DNA of 64,000 bases from assembly GCF_001905725.1 (NCBI RefSeq), contig NZ_LIWB01000009.1:62001-126000 (forward strand), given 5' to 3'. The stretch is from Streptomyces sp. CB02400 (GTDB taxonomy: Bacteria; Actinomycetota; Actinomycetes; Streptomycetales; Streptomycetaceae). This document shows positions 7,860-15,961 of the stretch, piece by piece (the first letter of the stretch is position 1; the number at the start of each line of letters is the position of its first letter). Position numbers and translations under genes: made by a program. A model generated the notes under the pieces. That model saw nothing but the letters and a program-made list of their open reading frames with translations. It was not told the DNA's origin and did no database searches.

Positions 7860-9083
7860 TCAGTACCGGTCCGCCGTGCCCAGGTACTGCTCCGCGAAGG
7901 CGGCAGCGGCGGCGGGGGAGGAGAACAGGCGGCGCAGCCGCGCGAGCGTGGTGCCCGCGCGGAACGGGTCCCCCGCCGCGGTGCCGTGGTACAGCTCGGA
8001 CAGCCACTGCGAGAACTCCTGGTAGTCCCACACGCGCCGCAGACAGGCCCCGGAGTAGCCGGCCAGTCCGCTGTCGTCGCCTTCGGTGAGACGGGCGACC
8101 AGCGCGTCGCCGAGCAGGAACGCGTCGTGCAGGGCGAGGTTCATGCCCTTGGCGGCGATCGGCGCGACCAGGTGGGCCGCGTCCCCCGCCAGGAAGAGCC
8201 GCCCGAACGTCATCGGCTCGGTGACGTAGTCGTGCATGTCCAGCACACGCTTCTCGATCAGCCGCCCCTCGGTGAGCGGGGCCGCCCCGGCCGCCCCGAG
8301 CCGGCGCCGCAGCTGAGCCCAGACCCGCTCGTGCGGCCAGTCGTCCGGGTCGTCGCCGGGCGGGCACTGCAGGTAGTAGCGGGTCACCTCGGGGCTGCGG
8401 GGCATCTGACCGGCGAAACCGTCCGGATGACAGCCGAACAGGACGCAGTCGGCGGACGGCGGCGCCTCGGCGAGCAGGGCCAGCCAGCCGATGCCGTAGT
8501 CGTGCCGTGCCACCCGGGCCCGCTCCGGAGCGAGGGCGGCCCTGGTCACCCCGCGGGCTCCGTCGCAGCCCGCGACGAAGTCACAGGCGACGACCTCCCG
8601 CCGGCCGGTCTCCGGGCAGACGTACGACACCGACGGACGGTCGCCGTCCAGATCGTGCAGCCGCACGTCGCGCACACCGAACCGTGCGGCTCCGCCCCGC
8701 ACGTCCGCGTACTCCCGCACCAGGTCCGTCACCAGCAACGGCTGCGGATACACCCAGTGGTGGCTCCCCGTCAGCTCCTGGTACGAGAAGCGGTACCGCT
8801 CCCCGTCGAAGCGGAACTCGCACGCGGTGTGCAGCCCGGCCCGCTCCAGCAGGTTCCGCGCGAGACCCCGCCGCTCCAGACCCCGTACCGCCCACTCCTC
8901 GATCACCCCGGCCCGCGGCCGCCGCTCGATGAACTCCCGGCTCTCCGTCTCCAGGACCAGACACTCCAGGCCGGCCGCCCGCAGGATGTTGCCCACGGTG
9001 AGCCCGGCGGGCCCGGCACCCACGACGACGACCGGAAAGCGTTGCGAGGAAAGGGAGTCGAGGCGGGGGGAACTCTCGTCCAT
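7860..9083 (-). CDS. pobA: 4-hydroxybenzoate 3-monooxygenase
   Basis: 407-residue FAD flavoprotein hydroxylase. It should convert 4-hydroxybenzoate plus NAD(P)H and O2 to protocatechuate for the beta-ketoadipate pathway. Motifs in order: dinucleotide-binding VVVGAGPAGL (about 18-28), the second FAD/NAD(P)H motif CDFVAGCDGARG (about 166-177), and GRLFLAGDAAHLVAPIAAKGMNLALHDA (about 283-310), which is the GD motif in the form specific to PobA-like enzymes. No IclR/AraC regulator or pca genes are adjacent. The ATG at 9083 follows CATAAT by six bases, implying a leaderless transcript. Assignment to PobA rather than another aromatic hydroxylase rests on the HLV-P-AKGMNLA loop and overall length (E. 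coli-like ~394 residues). Confidence 0.82.
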   Translation of the reverse strand: MDESSPRLDSLSSQRFPVVVVGAGPAGLTVGNILRAAGLECLVLETESREFIERRPRAGVIEEWAVRGLERRGLARNLLERAGLHTACEFRFDGERYRFSYQELTGSHHWVYPQPLLVTDLVREYADVRGGAARFGVRDVRLHDLDGDRPSVSYVCPETGRREVVACDFVAGCDGARGVTRAALAPERARVARHDYGIGWLALLAEAPPSADCVLFGCHPDGFAGQMPRSPEVTRYYLQCPPGDDPDDWPHERVWAQLRRRLGAAGAAPLTEGRLIEKRVLDMHDYVTEPMTFGRLFLAGDAAHLVAPIAAKGMNLALHDAFLLGDALVARLTEGDDSGLAGYSGACLRRVWDYQEFSQWLSELYHGTAAGDPFRAGTTLARLRRLFSSPAAAAAFAEQYLGTADRY

Positions 9084-9085
9084 CG

Positions 9086-9098
9086 CGCCATTATGGCG
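9086..9098. promoter_or_regulatory. 13-bp palindrome over the pobA -10 region
   Basis: CGCCAT-t-ATGGCG is a perfect inverted repeat that covers the minus-strand -10 hexamer CATAAT (9090-9095), three bases from the start codon of pobA. Position suggests a repressor site. Confidence 0.4.
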
Positions 9099-9121
9099 GC
9101 ATGGCGCCCCCGGGACAGGCC

Positions 9122-9529
9122 CTAGCCGAGCCGGGGTATCTCGATCGCCGGGCAGCGGTCCATCACCATCTCCAGGCCCGCCGCGCGGGTCCGCTCGTAG
9201 GCCGCCTCGTCGATGACGTCGAGCTGGAACCACACCGCCTCGGCGCCCTTGGCCACCGCCTCGTCCGCGACGGCCCCGGCCAGGTCACTGTTGACGAACA
9301 CGTCCACGACGTCCACCTCGAAGGGGATGTCCGCGAGGGAGGCGTAGCCCTGCTCGCCGTGCACGGTCTCGGCCTTCGGGTGCACCGGCACCACTCGCTT
9401 GCCGAACCGCTGGAGCACCTGGGCGACGCCGTACGCCGCGCGCTGCCGGTTCGACGACAGGCCGACCACGGCCCAGGTGTCACCGAGTCCGGTGAGGATC
9501 TTGCGGACCGTCGCCTCGTCGCCGTACAC
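9122..9529 (-). CDS. CoA-binding domain protein (YccU/succinyl-CoA synthetase-like)
   Basis: 135-residue stand-alone CoA-binding Rossmann protein (YccU family). Elements: WAVVGLSSNRQRAAYGVAQVL (about 14-34) carrying the nucleotide-binding loop, RVVPVHP (about 40-46), and DVVDVFVNSD and AVWFQLDVIDEAA later. No catalytic domain accompanies it, and the cellular role of this family is not settled. The GTG at 9529 has GGGAGG six bases upstream. Downstream of it lies the start region of pobA on the same strand. Confidence 0.85.
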   Translation of the reverse strand: MYGDEATVRKILTGLGDTWAVVGLSSNRQRAAYGVAQVLQRFGKRVVPVHPKAETVHGEQGYASLADIPFEVDVVDVFVNSDLAGAVADEAVAKGAEAVWFQLDVIDEAAYERTRAAGLEMVMDRCPAIEIPRLG

Positions 9530-9733
9530 CGTCGGCCTCCCGGGAGTCGTGAAAGAGCTGTCACCCCGCACAACGAAGCGGGACGCGTGGTGATTCCCGG
9601 AACCGCCCGTCCTCCGCCGGGGGCGGTGGACTGTACCGGTCACCGGGCCGCCCGGCGCCGGGAACCGCACACGGCGACCCGAAAAGCGGCCCGGATACCT
9701 GCGTACGCCCGCTCACGCGCCTACGCTCGCCTC

Positions 9734-10459
9734 GTGCTGCGCATCACCGACGCCCGAACCGGCGAACCCGTGGACGCCGCCCCCGCCCGGCGGGGCCTGA
9801 CCCGGGTCGAGGCCCACACACAGGGGTCCGACCCGACGAACCTGCGTGTGCTGCTCGTCGCCGACCTGCTCGTACGCGCCCTGGAACTCGGCGGTACGCC
9901 GGTCTGGGTGCTGCTCACCGGGGATCGGCAGCGGGCGGAACTCCGCGCGGCGGGCGCGGCCCTCGGGGTCCGGCCCTTCGAGGACGGCGGGGACGCCGGA
10001 ACCGGCCTGGGCGAGGCCCAGGTGCTGCACGTGGTGAGCGAGGGCGGCGCGACACCCGACGGGGTGCGCGTCGCCGTGGCCCCCGTGCACGGGGAGGCAC
10101 CCGGCCCCGCGGGCGGCGCCGACCCCGCCGCCCTGCGCCTGGTCCTGCTCGCCCGCCCCAGAAGCGAGCCCGTGACGGTCGGCCCGGCCGCCCTGGGCGA
10201 CGCCGCCGGGACCCTCGACCGCTGGCGCCGCGTGGTCGCCGACTGGGCGCGACGACCCTCGAAGCCGGTCCCCGACGCGGTGCGCGCCGATCTGCGCACC
10301 GCGTGGGAGGACGATCTCGACACGGCCGGCGTGCTGGGCGTCCTCCGCGCGGTGGAGACGGACCCCGGCCTGGCGGACGGCGCCCGCTTCGAGACGTACG
10401 CCTACGCCGACCGGCTGCTCGGCCTCGACCTCACCCGAGACCTGGGATCCCCGGCATGA
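9734..10459 (+). CDS. Cysteinyl-tRNA synthetase-like protein lacking catalytic motifs
   Basis: 241 residues. The order of elements resembles a shrunken class I CysRS. LRITDARTGEPV at the N-terminus corresponds to the start of CysRS. A Rossmann-like stretch follows (NLRVLLVADLLVRALELGGTPVWVL, about 38-62). The C-terminal RADLRTAWEDDLDTAGVLGVL (about 180-200) matches the DALR/helical region that in CysRS reads close to EDDLNTPxAL. The HIGH motif, the zinc-ligand cysteines and KMSKS are absent, so it cannot be an active synthetase. Function unknown. TACGCT lies six bases before the GTG start. It overlaps the sixA start by four bases (ATGA), indicating coupled translation. Confidence 0.72.
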   Translation: MLRITDARTGEPVDAAPARRGLTRVEAHTQGSDPTNLRVLLVADLLVRALELGGTPVWVLLTGDRQRAELRAAGAALGVRPFEDGGDAGTGLGEAQVLHVVSEGGATPDGVRVAVAPVHGEAPGPAGGADPAALRLVLLARPRSEPVTVGPAALGDAAGTLDRWRRVVADWARRPSKPVPDAVRADLRTAWEDDLDTAGVLGVLRAVETDPGLADGARFETYAYADRLLGLDLTRDLGSPA

Positions 10460-10998
10460 TCGAGCGTGCCGGGCCGGGACCGCTGCGCCGCCTGGTCGTC
10501 CTGCGCCACGCCAAGTCCGCCCGGCCGGAAGGCGTCACCGACCACGAGCGTCCCCTCGCTCCGCGCGGCCTCCGGGACGCTCCCGCCGCCGGACGCGCGC
10601 TCGCCGAGGCCGACTGCCTGCCGGGCCTCGCGCTGTGCTCCACCGCCGTCCGGGCCCGCCGCACCTGGGAGCTGGCCGCCGCGCAGTGGGGCACACCCCC
10701 GCCGGTCCGCCACGACCCCCGCCTGTACCACGCCGACGTCCCCGAGCTGCTGGACGTGGTGCGCGAGACACCGGCCGAGGTCGAGACGCTGCTGTTGATC
10801 GGACACAACCCGGGACTGGAGGACCTCGTCCTGACCCTGGCCGGCGACGGCCTGGACGACACCCTGGACCGCGTCCGCGCCAAGTTCCCCACCTCCGCGA
10901 TCGCCGTGCTGTCCTGGCGCGGCGCCGCATGGCGGGACCTCGCCCAGGGCGCCGCCCTCCTGACGTCGCTGACCGTTCCCCGGGGCGGGCGCCGGTAG
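10456..10998 (+). CDS. SixA-type histidine phosphatase
   Basis: 180-residue member of the histidine phosphatase (phosphoglycerate mutase-like) superfamily, SixA branch. Catalytic elements: RLVVLRHAKSARPEG (LRHAKS, nucleophile His at about 15), the arginine in ALCSTAVRARRTWE (about 65), and the second histidine in LLLIGHNPGLEDLV (about 117). SixA proteins dephosphorylate phosphohistidine, but specificity is unknown here. Start ATG overlaps the upstream stop as ATGA. A damaged copy of part of this gene is found at 13270-13383. Confidence 0.88.
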   Translation: MIERAGPGPLRRLVVLRHAKSARPEGVTDHERPLAPRGLRDAPAAGRALAEADCLPGLALCSTAVRARRTWELAAAQWGTPPPVRHDPRLYHADVPELLDVVRETPAEVETLLLIGHNPGLEDLVLTLAGDGLDDTLDRVRAKFPTSAIAVLSWRGAAWRDLAQGAALLTSLTVPRGGRR

Positions 10999-11026
10999 TC
11001 CGCGCGGGGACGCATAGGCTGGCCGG

Positions 11027-11653
11027 ATGCAGGACGAGTACCGCACCGTCGCCCGCGCGGGTGTGCACGAGACCGAGGTCAACCGTTCCCGTTTCCTGTG
11101 CGCCCTCGCCCCGGCGGCCACCGAGCAGGAGGCGCAGGAGTTCGTCGCGGCCGTTCGCAAGGAGCACGCCGACGCCACCCACAACTGCTGGGCGTACGTC
11201 ATCGGCGCCGACGCCTCCACCCAGAAGGCCAGCGACGACGGGGAGCCCGGCGGCACCGCAGGCGTCCCCATGCTCCAGATGCTGCTCCGCCGCGACATGC
11301 GGTACGTCGTCGCCGTCGTCACCCGCTATTACGGCGGTGTCAAGCTCGGCGCCGGTGGCCTCATCCGCGCGTACGGCGGTGCCGTCGGCGAGGCGCTGGA
11401 CACCCTCGGCACGATCACCCGGCGCCGCTTCCGGCTGGCCACGGTGACCGTCGGTCACCAGCGGGCCGGCAAGGTCCAGAACGACCTGCGCGCCACCGGA
11501 CGCGAGGTGCGGGACGTGCGCTACGGCGAGGAGGTCACGATCGAGATCGGCCTCCCGGACGCCGACGTGGACGCCTTCCGCGCGTGGCTCGCCGACGCGA
11601 CCGCCGGAACGGCCGGGTTCGAGCTGGGCGGGGAGGCGTACGGGGACGCGTGA
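11027..11653 (+). CDS. yigZ: YigZ/IMPACT-family protein
   Basis: 208-residue protein of the YigZ/IMPACT family. N-terminal UPF0029 domain (about 1-125) includes the signature SRFLCALAPA and HNCWAYVIG, KASDDGEPGGTAGVPML and VTRYYGGVKLGAGGL, followed by a ferredoxin-like C-terminal domain with EVTIEIGLPDADVDAFRAWL. The family is linked to translation control in eukaryotes; the bacterial function is unclear. TAGGCT (11015-11020) lies six bases before the ATG, so the message is probably leaderless. Confidence 0.92.
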   Translation: MQDEYRTVARAGVHETEVNRSRFLCALAPAATEQEAQEFVAAVRKEHADATHNCWAYVIGADASTQKASDDGEPGGTAGVPMLQMLLRRDMRYVVAVVTRYYGGVKLGAGGLIRAYGGAVGEALDTLGTITRRRFRLATVTVGHQRAGKVQNDLRATGREVRDVRYGEEVTIEIGLPDADVDAFRAWLADATAGTAGFELGGEAYGDA

Positions 11654-11860
11654 CGCTCGTCCACTGCCCGTACCGTGCGGCCCCGGGCGGGGAACCTTTC
11701 CCGCGACGCTCCTTACCGCATCTCTCGGCTGGTCCGTCAGGCCCTGGCCGCACGCCTGTGGCGCTGTCATGGGAAACGCACGTCATCCGACCGGCGGGCA
11801 CACGGAGTGACTATTACGCCACAAGAGGTCGGTCTGCGTATGGGGGTGAAAGGAGCACTC

Positions 11861-13000
11861 ATGCGTCGAATACGCCTCGCACTGGCTGCCATACCGGCAG
11901 CTCTGGTCCTCAACATCGCACAGGGCGGAGTCCTCCCGGCGGGCGCCGGCGCTCCCACCGGGGGCGACGGTGCCGGTGCAAGCGCCACCACGCTCAACGG
12001 GTTCACCAAGCAGGTGGTCGCCACCGGACTGGACGATCCCTACGAGATCATATGAGGACCCGACAGCTTCCTGTGGGTGACGGAGAAGAGCGGCAAGAAG
12101 GTCACCCGTGTCGGCCCGCGGACAGGCGCGAAGAGCACCGCCCTCGATCTGACGGAGAAGGCGGTGCGCACCGAGGGCGCCCAGGGCGGCGTGCTGGGCC
12201 CGGCCCTCCACCCGGACCTGCTCAAGGACAAGGGACGCGACTACGTGTATGTCTCGTACACGTACGACTCGAACACGTCGGACGCCGAGGTCGACCAGCG
12301 GCTGAGGATCGACCGCTACACCTATGACAGCAGGACCGGAACCCTGGGCGAGCCGAAGAACCTGATCAGCGGCCCGGCCTCGGGCAGCGACCACCAGAGC
12401 GCACGGCTGGGCTACGGCCCCGACGGCAAGCTGTACTACACGATCGGCGACCAGGGAGCCAACCAGCTCCAGCACTACTGCGAGCCGAACCGTGCGCAAC
12501 GGCTGCCCACCAAGGAGGAGATCGAGTCCAAGGACCGGATCGCCTGCCGCGGCAAGACCCTGCGGCTGAACCCGGAGGACGGCTCGATCCCCGCGGACGA
12601 CCCCGTGCTCGGTGGCGTACGCAGCCACGTGTGGGCCCACGGGTTCCGCAACTCCCAGGGCCTGGACTTCGGGACGGACGGCACCCTGTACAACACCGAC
12701 CAGGGACCCAGGACCGACGACGAGGTCAACGTCCTGACGAAGGGGGCCAACTACGGCTGGCCCCACGTGGCGGGGCACCGGGACGACAAGGCCTACACGT
12801 TCAGTGAATGGTCCGCGTCCGCACCGACCCCGTGTGCCGACCTCACGTTCAACGACCTGGAGGTGCCCGAGTCGGTGTCCCGGCAGAAGGAGACCGACTG
12901 GAAGGGCCGGTTCACCGAGCCCGTCCGCACCTTCGGGACGGTCGACAGCGGTTTCGACTTCTCCGACCCCAGGTGCGGCGAACGGGCCTGCATCTCGCCA
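11861..13000 (+). pseudogene. Soluble quinoprotein (PQQ) glucose dehydrogenase remnant
   Basis: Secreted sGDH/GdhB-type beta-propeller gene, inactivated. ATG 11861 has GAAAGGAG five bases upstream; residues 1-30 form a signal peptide. The frame is interrupted by TGA at 12053-12055 after ...GLDDPYEII and continues in the same frame as GPDSFLWVTEK, where homologs have Trp before GPD. Downstream parts match sGDH closely: SDHQSARLGYGPDGKLYYTI (catalytic His region), IGDQGANQL, GFRNSQGLDFG, TDDEVNVLTKGANYGWPHVA and FDFSDPRCGE. Homology stops near 13000; the last ~110 residues of the enzyme, including the C-terminal propeller blade, are missing. From 13000 to about 13265 I recognise nothing. Confidence 0.85.
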
Positions 13001-13269
13001 ACCCGGACCTGCCCGCCCGGTTCCGCCCCGGTGCACCGCTCAGCACCCTGGACCCCGAGGGTCTGTGCGGAGGTGGTGACGCCGGCTGCATCGACCACCC
13101 GGTCCTGGGAGAGTCCACAGCCTGGCCCGCCCGTCCTGCCGGGTGCGGAAACCCCGGTAGGGCAGCCGAGGAGCCGGGTCCGCAGGAGCGGGCTGCCCGA
13201 ATCCCCGCGGTCGTCCATGGCCGTCCGACGCCGGATGCCGGTGGCGGGCTGAGGTCCCTGGTGAATCAG

Positions 13270-13383
13270 GGCACCTGGGAGCCGGCTGCCGCGCAGTGGG
13301 GCACGCCTCCGCCGGTCCGTCACGACCCGCGCCTGTACCACGGCGACATCCCCGAGTCGACGGTCCCCCGGGGCGGGCGCCGG
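13270..13383 (+). repeat. Internally deleted duplicate of sixA sequence
   Basis: 13270-13356 matches 10660-10746 of the sixA gene with scattered third-position differences (encoding GTWEPAAAQWGTPPPVRHD and on), then jumps ~220 bases and continues with the sixA 3' end (TVPRGGRR, 10970-10996). The copy begins after GCACCTGGGAG and ends at GGCGCCGGT. It is too short to encode a phosphatase and sits at the junction between two decayed genes. Confidence 0.85.
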
Positions 13384-14656
13384 TCGCTGAACCCGGGGGA
13401 AGGGGCGGGGGCGGGACGGGACTGCACGTGCCGGTCGGCTGCCTCGGAGCGCCGCTGGTAGTGGGCGAGGAGCCGGGCCCGTGCCCGCGTGCCCTCGGCC
13501 CGCAGTGACTCCTCGCGGGCCACGCGGTCCAGCGCGTAGGCGCGGACCAGGTCGTGCATGGTCCAGTAGCCGCGCACACTGCCGGGCCCGACCAGATGGG
13601 CGCGGACCAGCACGTTCAGCTCCGGCCGCGGCAGCGCGTCGGCCCCGTACAGCACGGTGATCGCTTCATCGCTCGTCTCCGGTCCCGGGGCGAGCGCCAG
13701 GAGCCGGAACAGGCGGGAGGGGCCCGGACCGAGGCGGCGGTAGGACAGGTCGAACGCGGCCCGCACGCCGCGTTCGCCGTCGTCCAGGTGGTCGATGACC
13801 GTGGCGGAGTCGGCCAGCTCCGCGACCAGTTCCGTCACCGGTTTGCCCGGATCGGCGATGAGCAGAGCGGCTGCGATCTGCAGCGCCAGGGGCAGATACC
13901 CGCACAGGGCGCACAGGTTCCCGGTCGCCTCGGGGGCGTCCAGGACACGTGGGTCGGCGGGGGCGGCCGTGCGCAGGGTCACGCCCAGTACGTCGCGGGC
14001 CACCTCGGGCCGGAGGATGTCGAGACGGAGGAGGTGGGCACCGAGCTGCGGCATGGTGTCGCGGGAGGTGACGAGGACGCGGTGCGCGCCGTGGCCGGGC
14101 AGCAGCGGTCTGACCTGCCCGGGATGCGAGGCGTTGTCCACCACGATCAGCACCGCACCGCTCGTCCGGGCCCGTTCGGCCAGGACCGAGCGGTAGAGGC
14201 CGGCTCGTTCGTCCAGCGTCGTCGGCACATGGGCGGCCGCCACGCCCAGAGCGCGCAGCAGGGCCTCCACGAGCCGTTCGGCTCCGGCGGGCGTCTCGTC
14301 GTAGCCGTGGCAGTCGACGAACAGCGCGCCGCCGGGGAACCAGCCGCGTTCCCGTGCCGTGTGAGCGGCCCGCACGGCCAGTGCGGGCCGCTCACGCCGC
14401 CCAGCCCGGCCACCGCGGTCACCGGGACCGGGGTGTGACCGCCGGGGCCGGGGGCCAGTGCCGCCAGCAGCGCGTCGAGTTCCTCGGCGCGCCCGGTGAA
14501 CTCGGCGGCAACCGGCGGAAGCGCGTCCTCTACGTGCGGCATGGGGCCGTAGTGGTGATGATGCTCCACCTTCTTCCCGATCGCCTCGCCCCGGAACGTC
14601 CCGTTGCGGAAGTCGATCCGGTCCCCACTGTGTGTGTCCCCGCTCACACAGCCCAT
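13320..14656 (-). pseudogene. NB-ARC/AfsR-like ATPase, frameshifted in the P-loop and 3'-truncated
   Basis: STAND-type NTPase of the NB-ARC class, as in AfsR-related regulators, with its C-terminal TPR region lost. N-terminus: GDRIDFRNGTFRGEAIGKKV and HHHHYGP, then FTGRAEELDALL. The next segment GLGGV should lead into GKT of Walker A, but the frame shifts there (14361-14395) and the Lys codon is gone. In the shifted frame the domain continues: GWFPGGALFVDCHGYDE, Walker B VLIVVDNAS, RNBS-B VLVTSRD, GYLPLALQIAAALL (GxPLA), and MHD-type YWTMHDLVRAYAL. The last ~22 codons (from about 13388) are antisense sixA-derived sequence, then a stop. So the gene ends before its expected TPR domain. It lies head to head with sbcD. 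Confidence 0.85.
14361..14395. repeat. 15-bp perfect inverted repeat, 5-base loop, inside the NB-ARC P-loop
   Basis: GTGAGCGGCCCGCAC, loop GGCCA, then GTGCGGGCCGCTCAC. It coincides exactly with the Walker A codons and the frameshift of the NB-ARC pseudogene. Confidence 0.95.
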
Positions 14657-14708
14657 CTTGCCCTGGAAGGAAGGCTTCCGGCAGAGTGGTGATCGGCGAT
14701 GAGTCCGA

Positions 14709-14725
14709 CACGAACGGCGTTCGTG
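14709..14725. promoter_or_regulatory. Inverted repeat CACGAAC-N3-GTTCGTG upstream of sbcD
   Basis: Perfect 7-bp arms with a 3-base spacer, between the NB-ARC pseudogene start and sbcD. The half-sites resemble Gram-positive LexA (CGAAC/GTTCG) half-sites, although the spacing is three instead of four. Could serve either divergent gene. Confidence 0.4.
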
Positions 14726-14797
14726 AGATCTGTCATGACGGGCGATACGGGAGTAACCGCCCGTGCTGTCGGACCAGGCGGCTACGCTGCTGGGATC

Positions 14798-15961
14798 ATG
14801 AGACTGCTGCACACGTCCGACTGGCACCTCGGCCGGTCCTTCCACCGGGTCGGCATGCTCGGTGCCCAGGCCGAGTTCATCGGCCACCTCGTCAGCACCG
14901 TGCGCGAGCGCGAGGTGGACGCGGTGGTCGTGTCGGGAGACGTGTACGACCGCGCGGTGCCGCCGCTCGCCGCGGTCGAGCTGTTCGACGACGCACTGCA
15001 CCGTCTCGCCGGCCTCGGCGTGCCGACGGTGATGATCTCCGGAAACCACGACTCGGCCCGCCGTCTCGGCGTCGGCGCCGGACTCATGGGGCGCGCCGGC
15101 ATCCACCTGCGGACCGAACCGTCCGCGTGCGGCACGCCCGTGGTGCTGTCCGACGGGCACGGGGACGTCGCCTTCTACGGGCTGCCGTACCTCGAACCCG
15201 CCCTGGTGAAGGACGAGTTCGCGGTGGAGAAGGCCGGCCACGGGACGGTGCTCGCCGCCGCCATGGACCGCGTCCGCGCGGACCTCGCCGCCCGCGCGCC
15301 CGGCACCCGCTCGGTCGTCCTCGCGCACGCCTTCGTCACCGGCGGCGAACCCAGCGACAGTGAGCGGGACATCACCGTCGGCGGGGTGGCCGCCGTGCCC
15401 GCCGGGGTGTTCGACGGCGTCGACTACGTGGCGCTGGGGCATCTGCACGGCTGCCAGACCCTCACCGAGCGGGTGCGCTACTCCGGTTCCCCGCTGCCGT
15501 ACTCCTTCTCCGAGGCCACGCACCGCAAGAGCATGTGGCTCGTCGACCTGGCCGCCGACGGGGCGGTCACCGCCGAGCGCGTGGACTGCCCGGTGCCGCG
15601 CGCGCTGGCCCGGATCCGCGGCACCCTCGAGGAACTGCTCGCCGACCCCGGGCTGGCACGGCACACGGAGGCGTGGGTCGAGGCGACCCTCACCGACCCG
15701 GTCCGCCCGGCCGACCCCATGGCCCGGCTCACCGAGCGCTTCCCGCACACCCTCAGCCTCGTCTTCGACCCGGCCCGGACGGCGGACGACCCCGCGGTCT
15801 CCTACGCCCGCCGCCTCGCCGGCCGTGACGACCAGCAGATCGCCGAGGACTTCGTCGCCCACGTGCGCGGCGCCGGCCCCGACCCGCACGAACGGGCCGT
15901 CCTGCGGGACGCCTTCGACGCGGTCCGCGCGGACGACGCGGTACGGGAGGTGGCGCGGTGA
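14798..15961 (+). CDS. sbcD: Exonuclease SbcCD, nuclease subunit SbcD
   Basis: 387-residue Mre11-type metallophosphoesterase, nuclease partner of SbcC; the complex opens DNA hairpins and trims double-strand ends. Metal-site motifs are intact: HTSDWHLG (about 5-12), SGDVYDR (46-52), SGNHDSARR (81-89), VLAHAFVTGG, and LGHLHGCQ (about 215-222). The ATG at 14798 (MRLLHTSDWHLG) is the family start; in-frame codons upstream to 14699 do not match. TACGCT (14783-14788) may be its -10. The stop overlaps the sbcC GTG (GTGA), so the two subunits are translationally coupled. Confidence 0.95.
   Translation: MRLLHTSDWHLGRSFHRVGMLGAQAEFIGHLVSTVREREVDAVVVSGDVYDRAVPPLAAVELFDDALHRLAGLGVPTVMISGNHDSARRLGVGAGLMGRAGIHLRTEPSACGTPVVLSDGHGDVAFYGLPYLEPALVKDEFAVEKAGHGTVLAAAMDRVRADLAARAPGTRSVVLAHAFVTGGEPSDSERDITVGGVAAVPAGVFDGVDYVALGHLHGCQTLTERVRYSGSPLPYSFSEATHRKSMWLVDLAADGAVTAERVDCPVPRALARIRGTLEELLADPGLARHTEAWVEATLTDPVRPADPMARLTERFPHTLSLVFDPARTADDPAVSYARRLAGRDDQQIAEDFVAHVRGAGPDPHERAVLRDAFDAVRADDAVREVAR

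Noticed and set aside
12053..12055. In-frame TGA read as selenocysteine
   Set aside because: Homologs have Trp, not Cys, at this place; no SECIS-like hairpin is evident and the gene is also 3'-truncated.
13000..13265. A coding fragment after the sGDH remnant
   Set aside because: Two frames are open but neither matches a family I recognise, so it is left unassigned.
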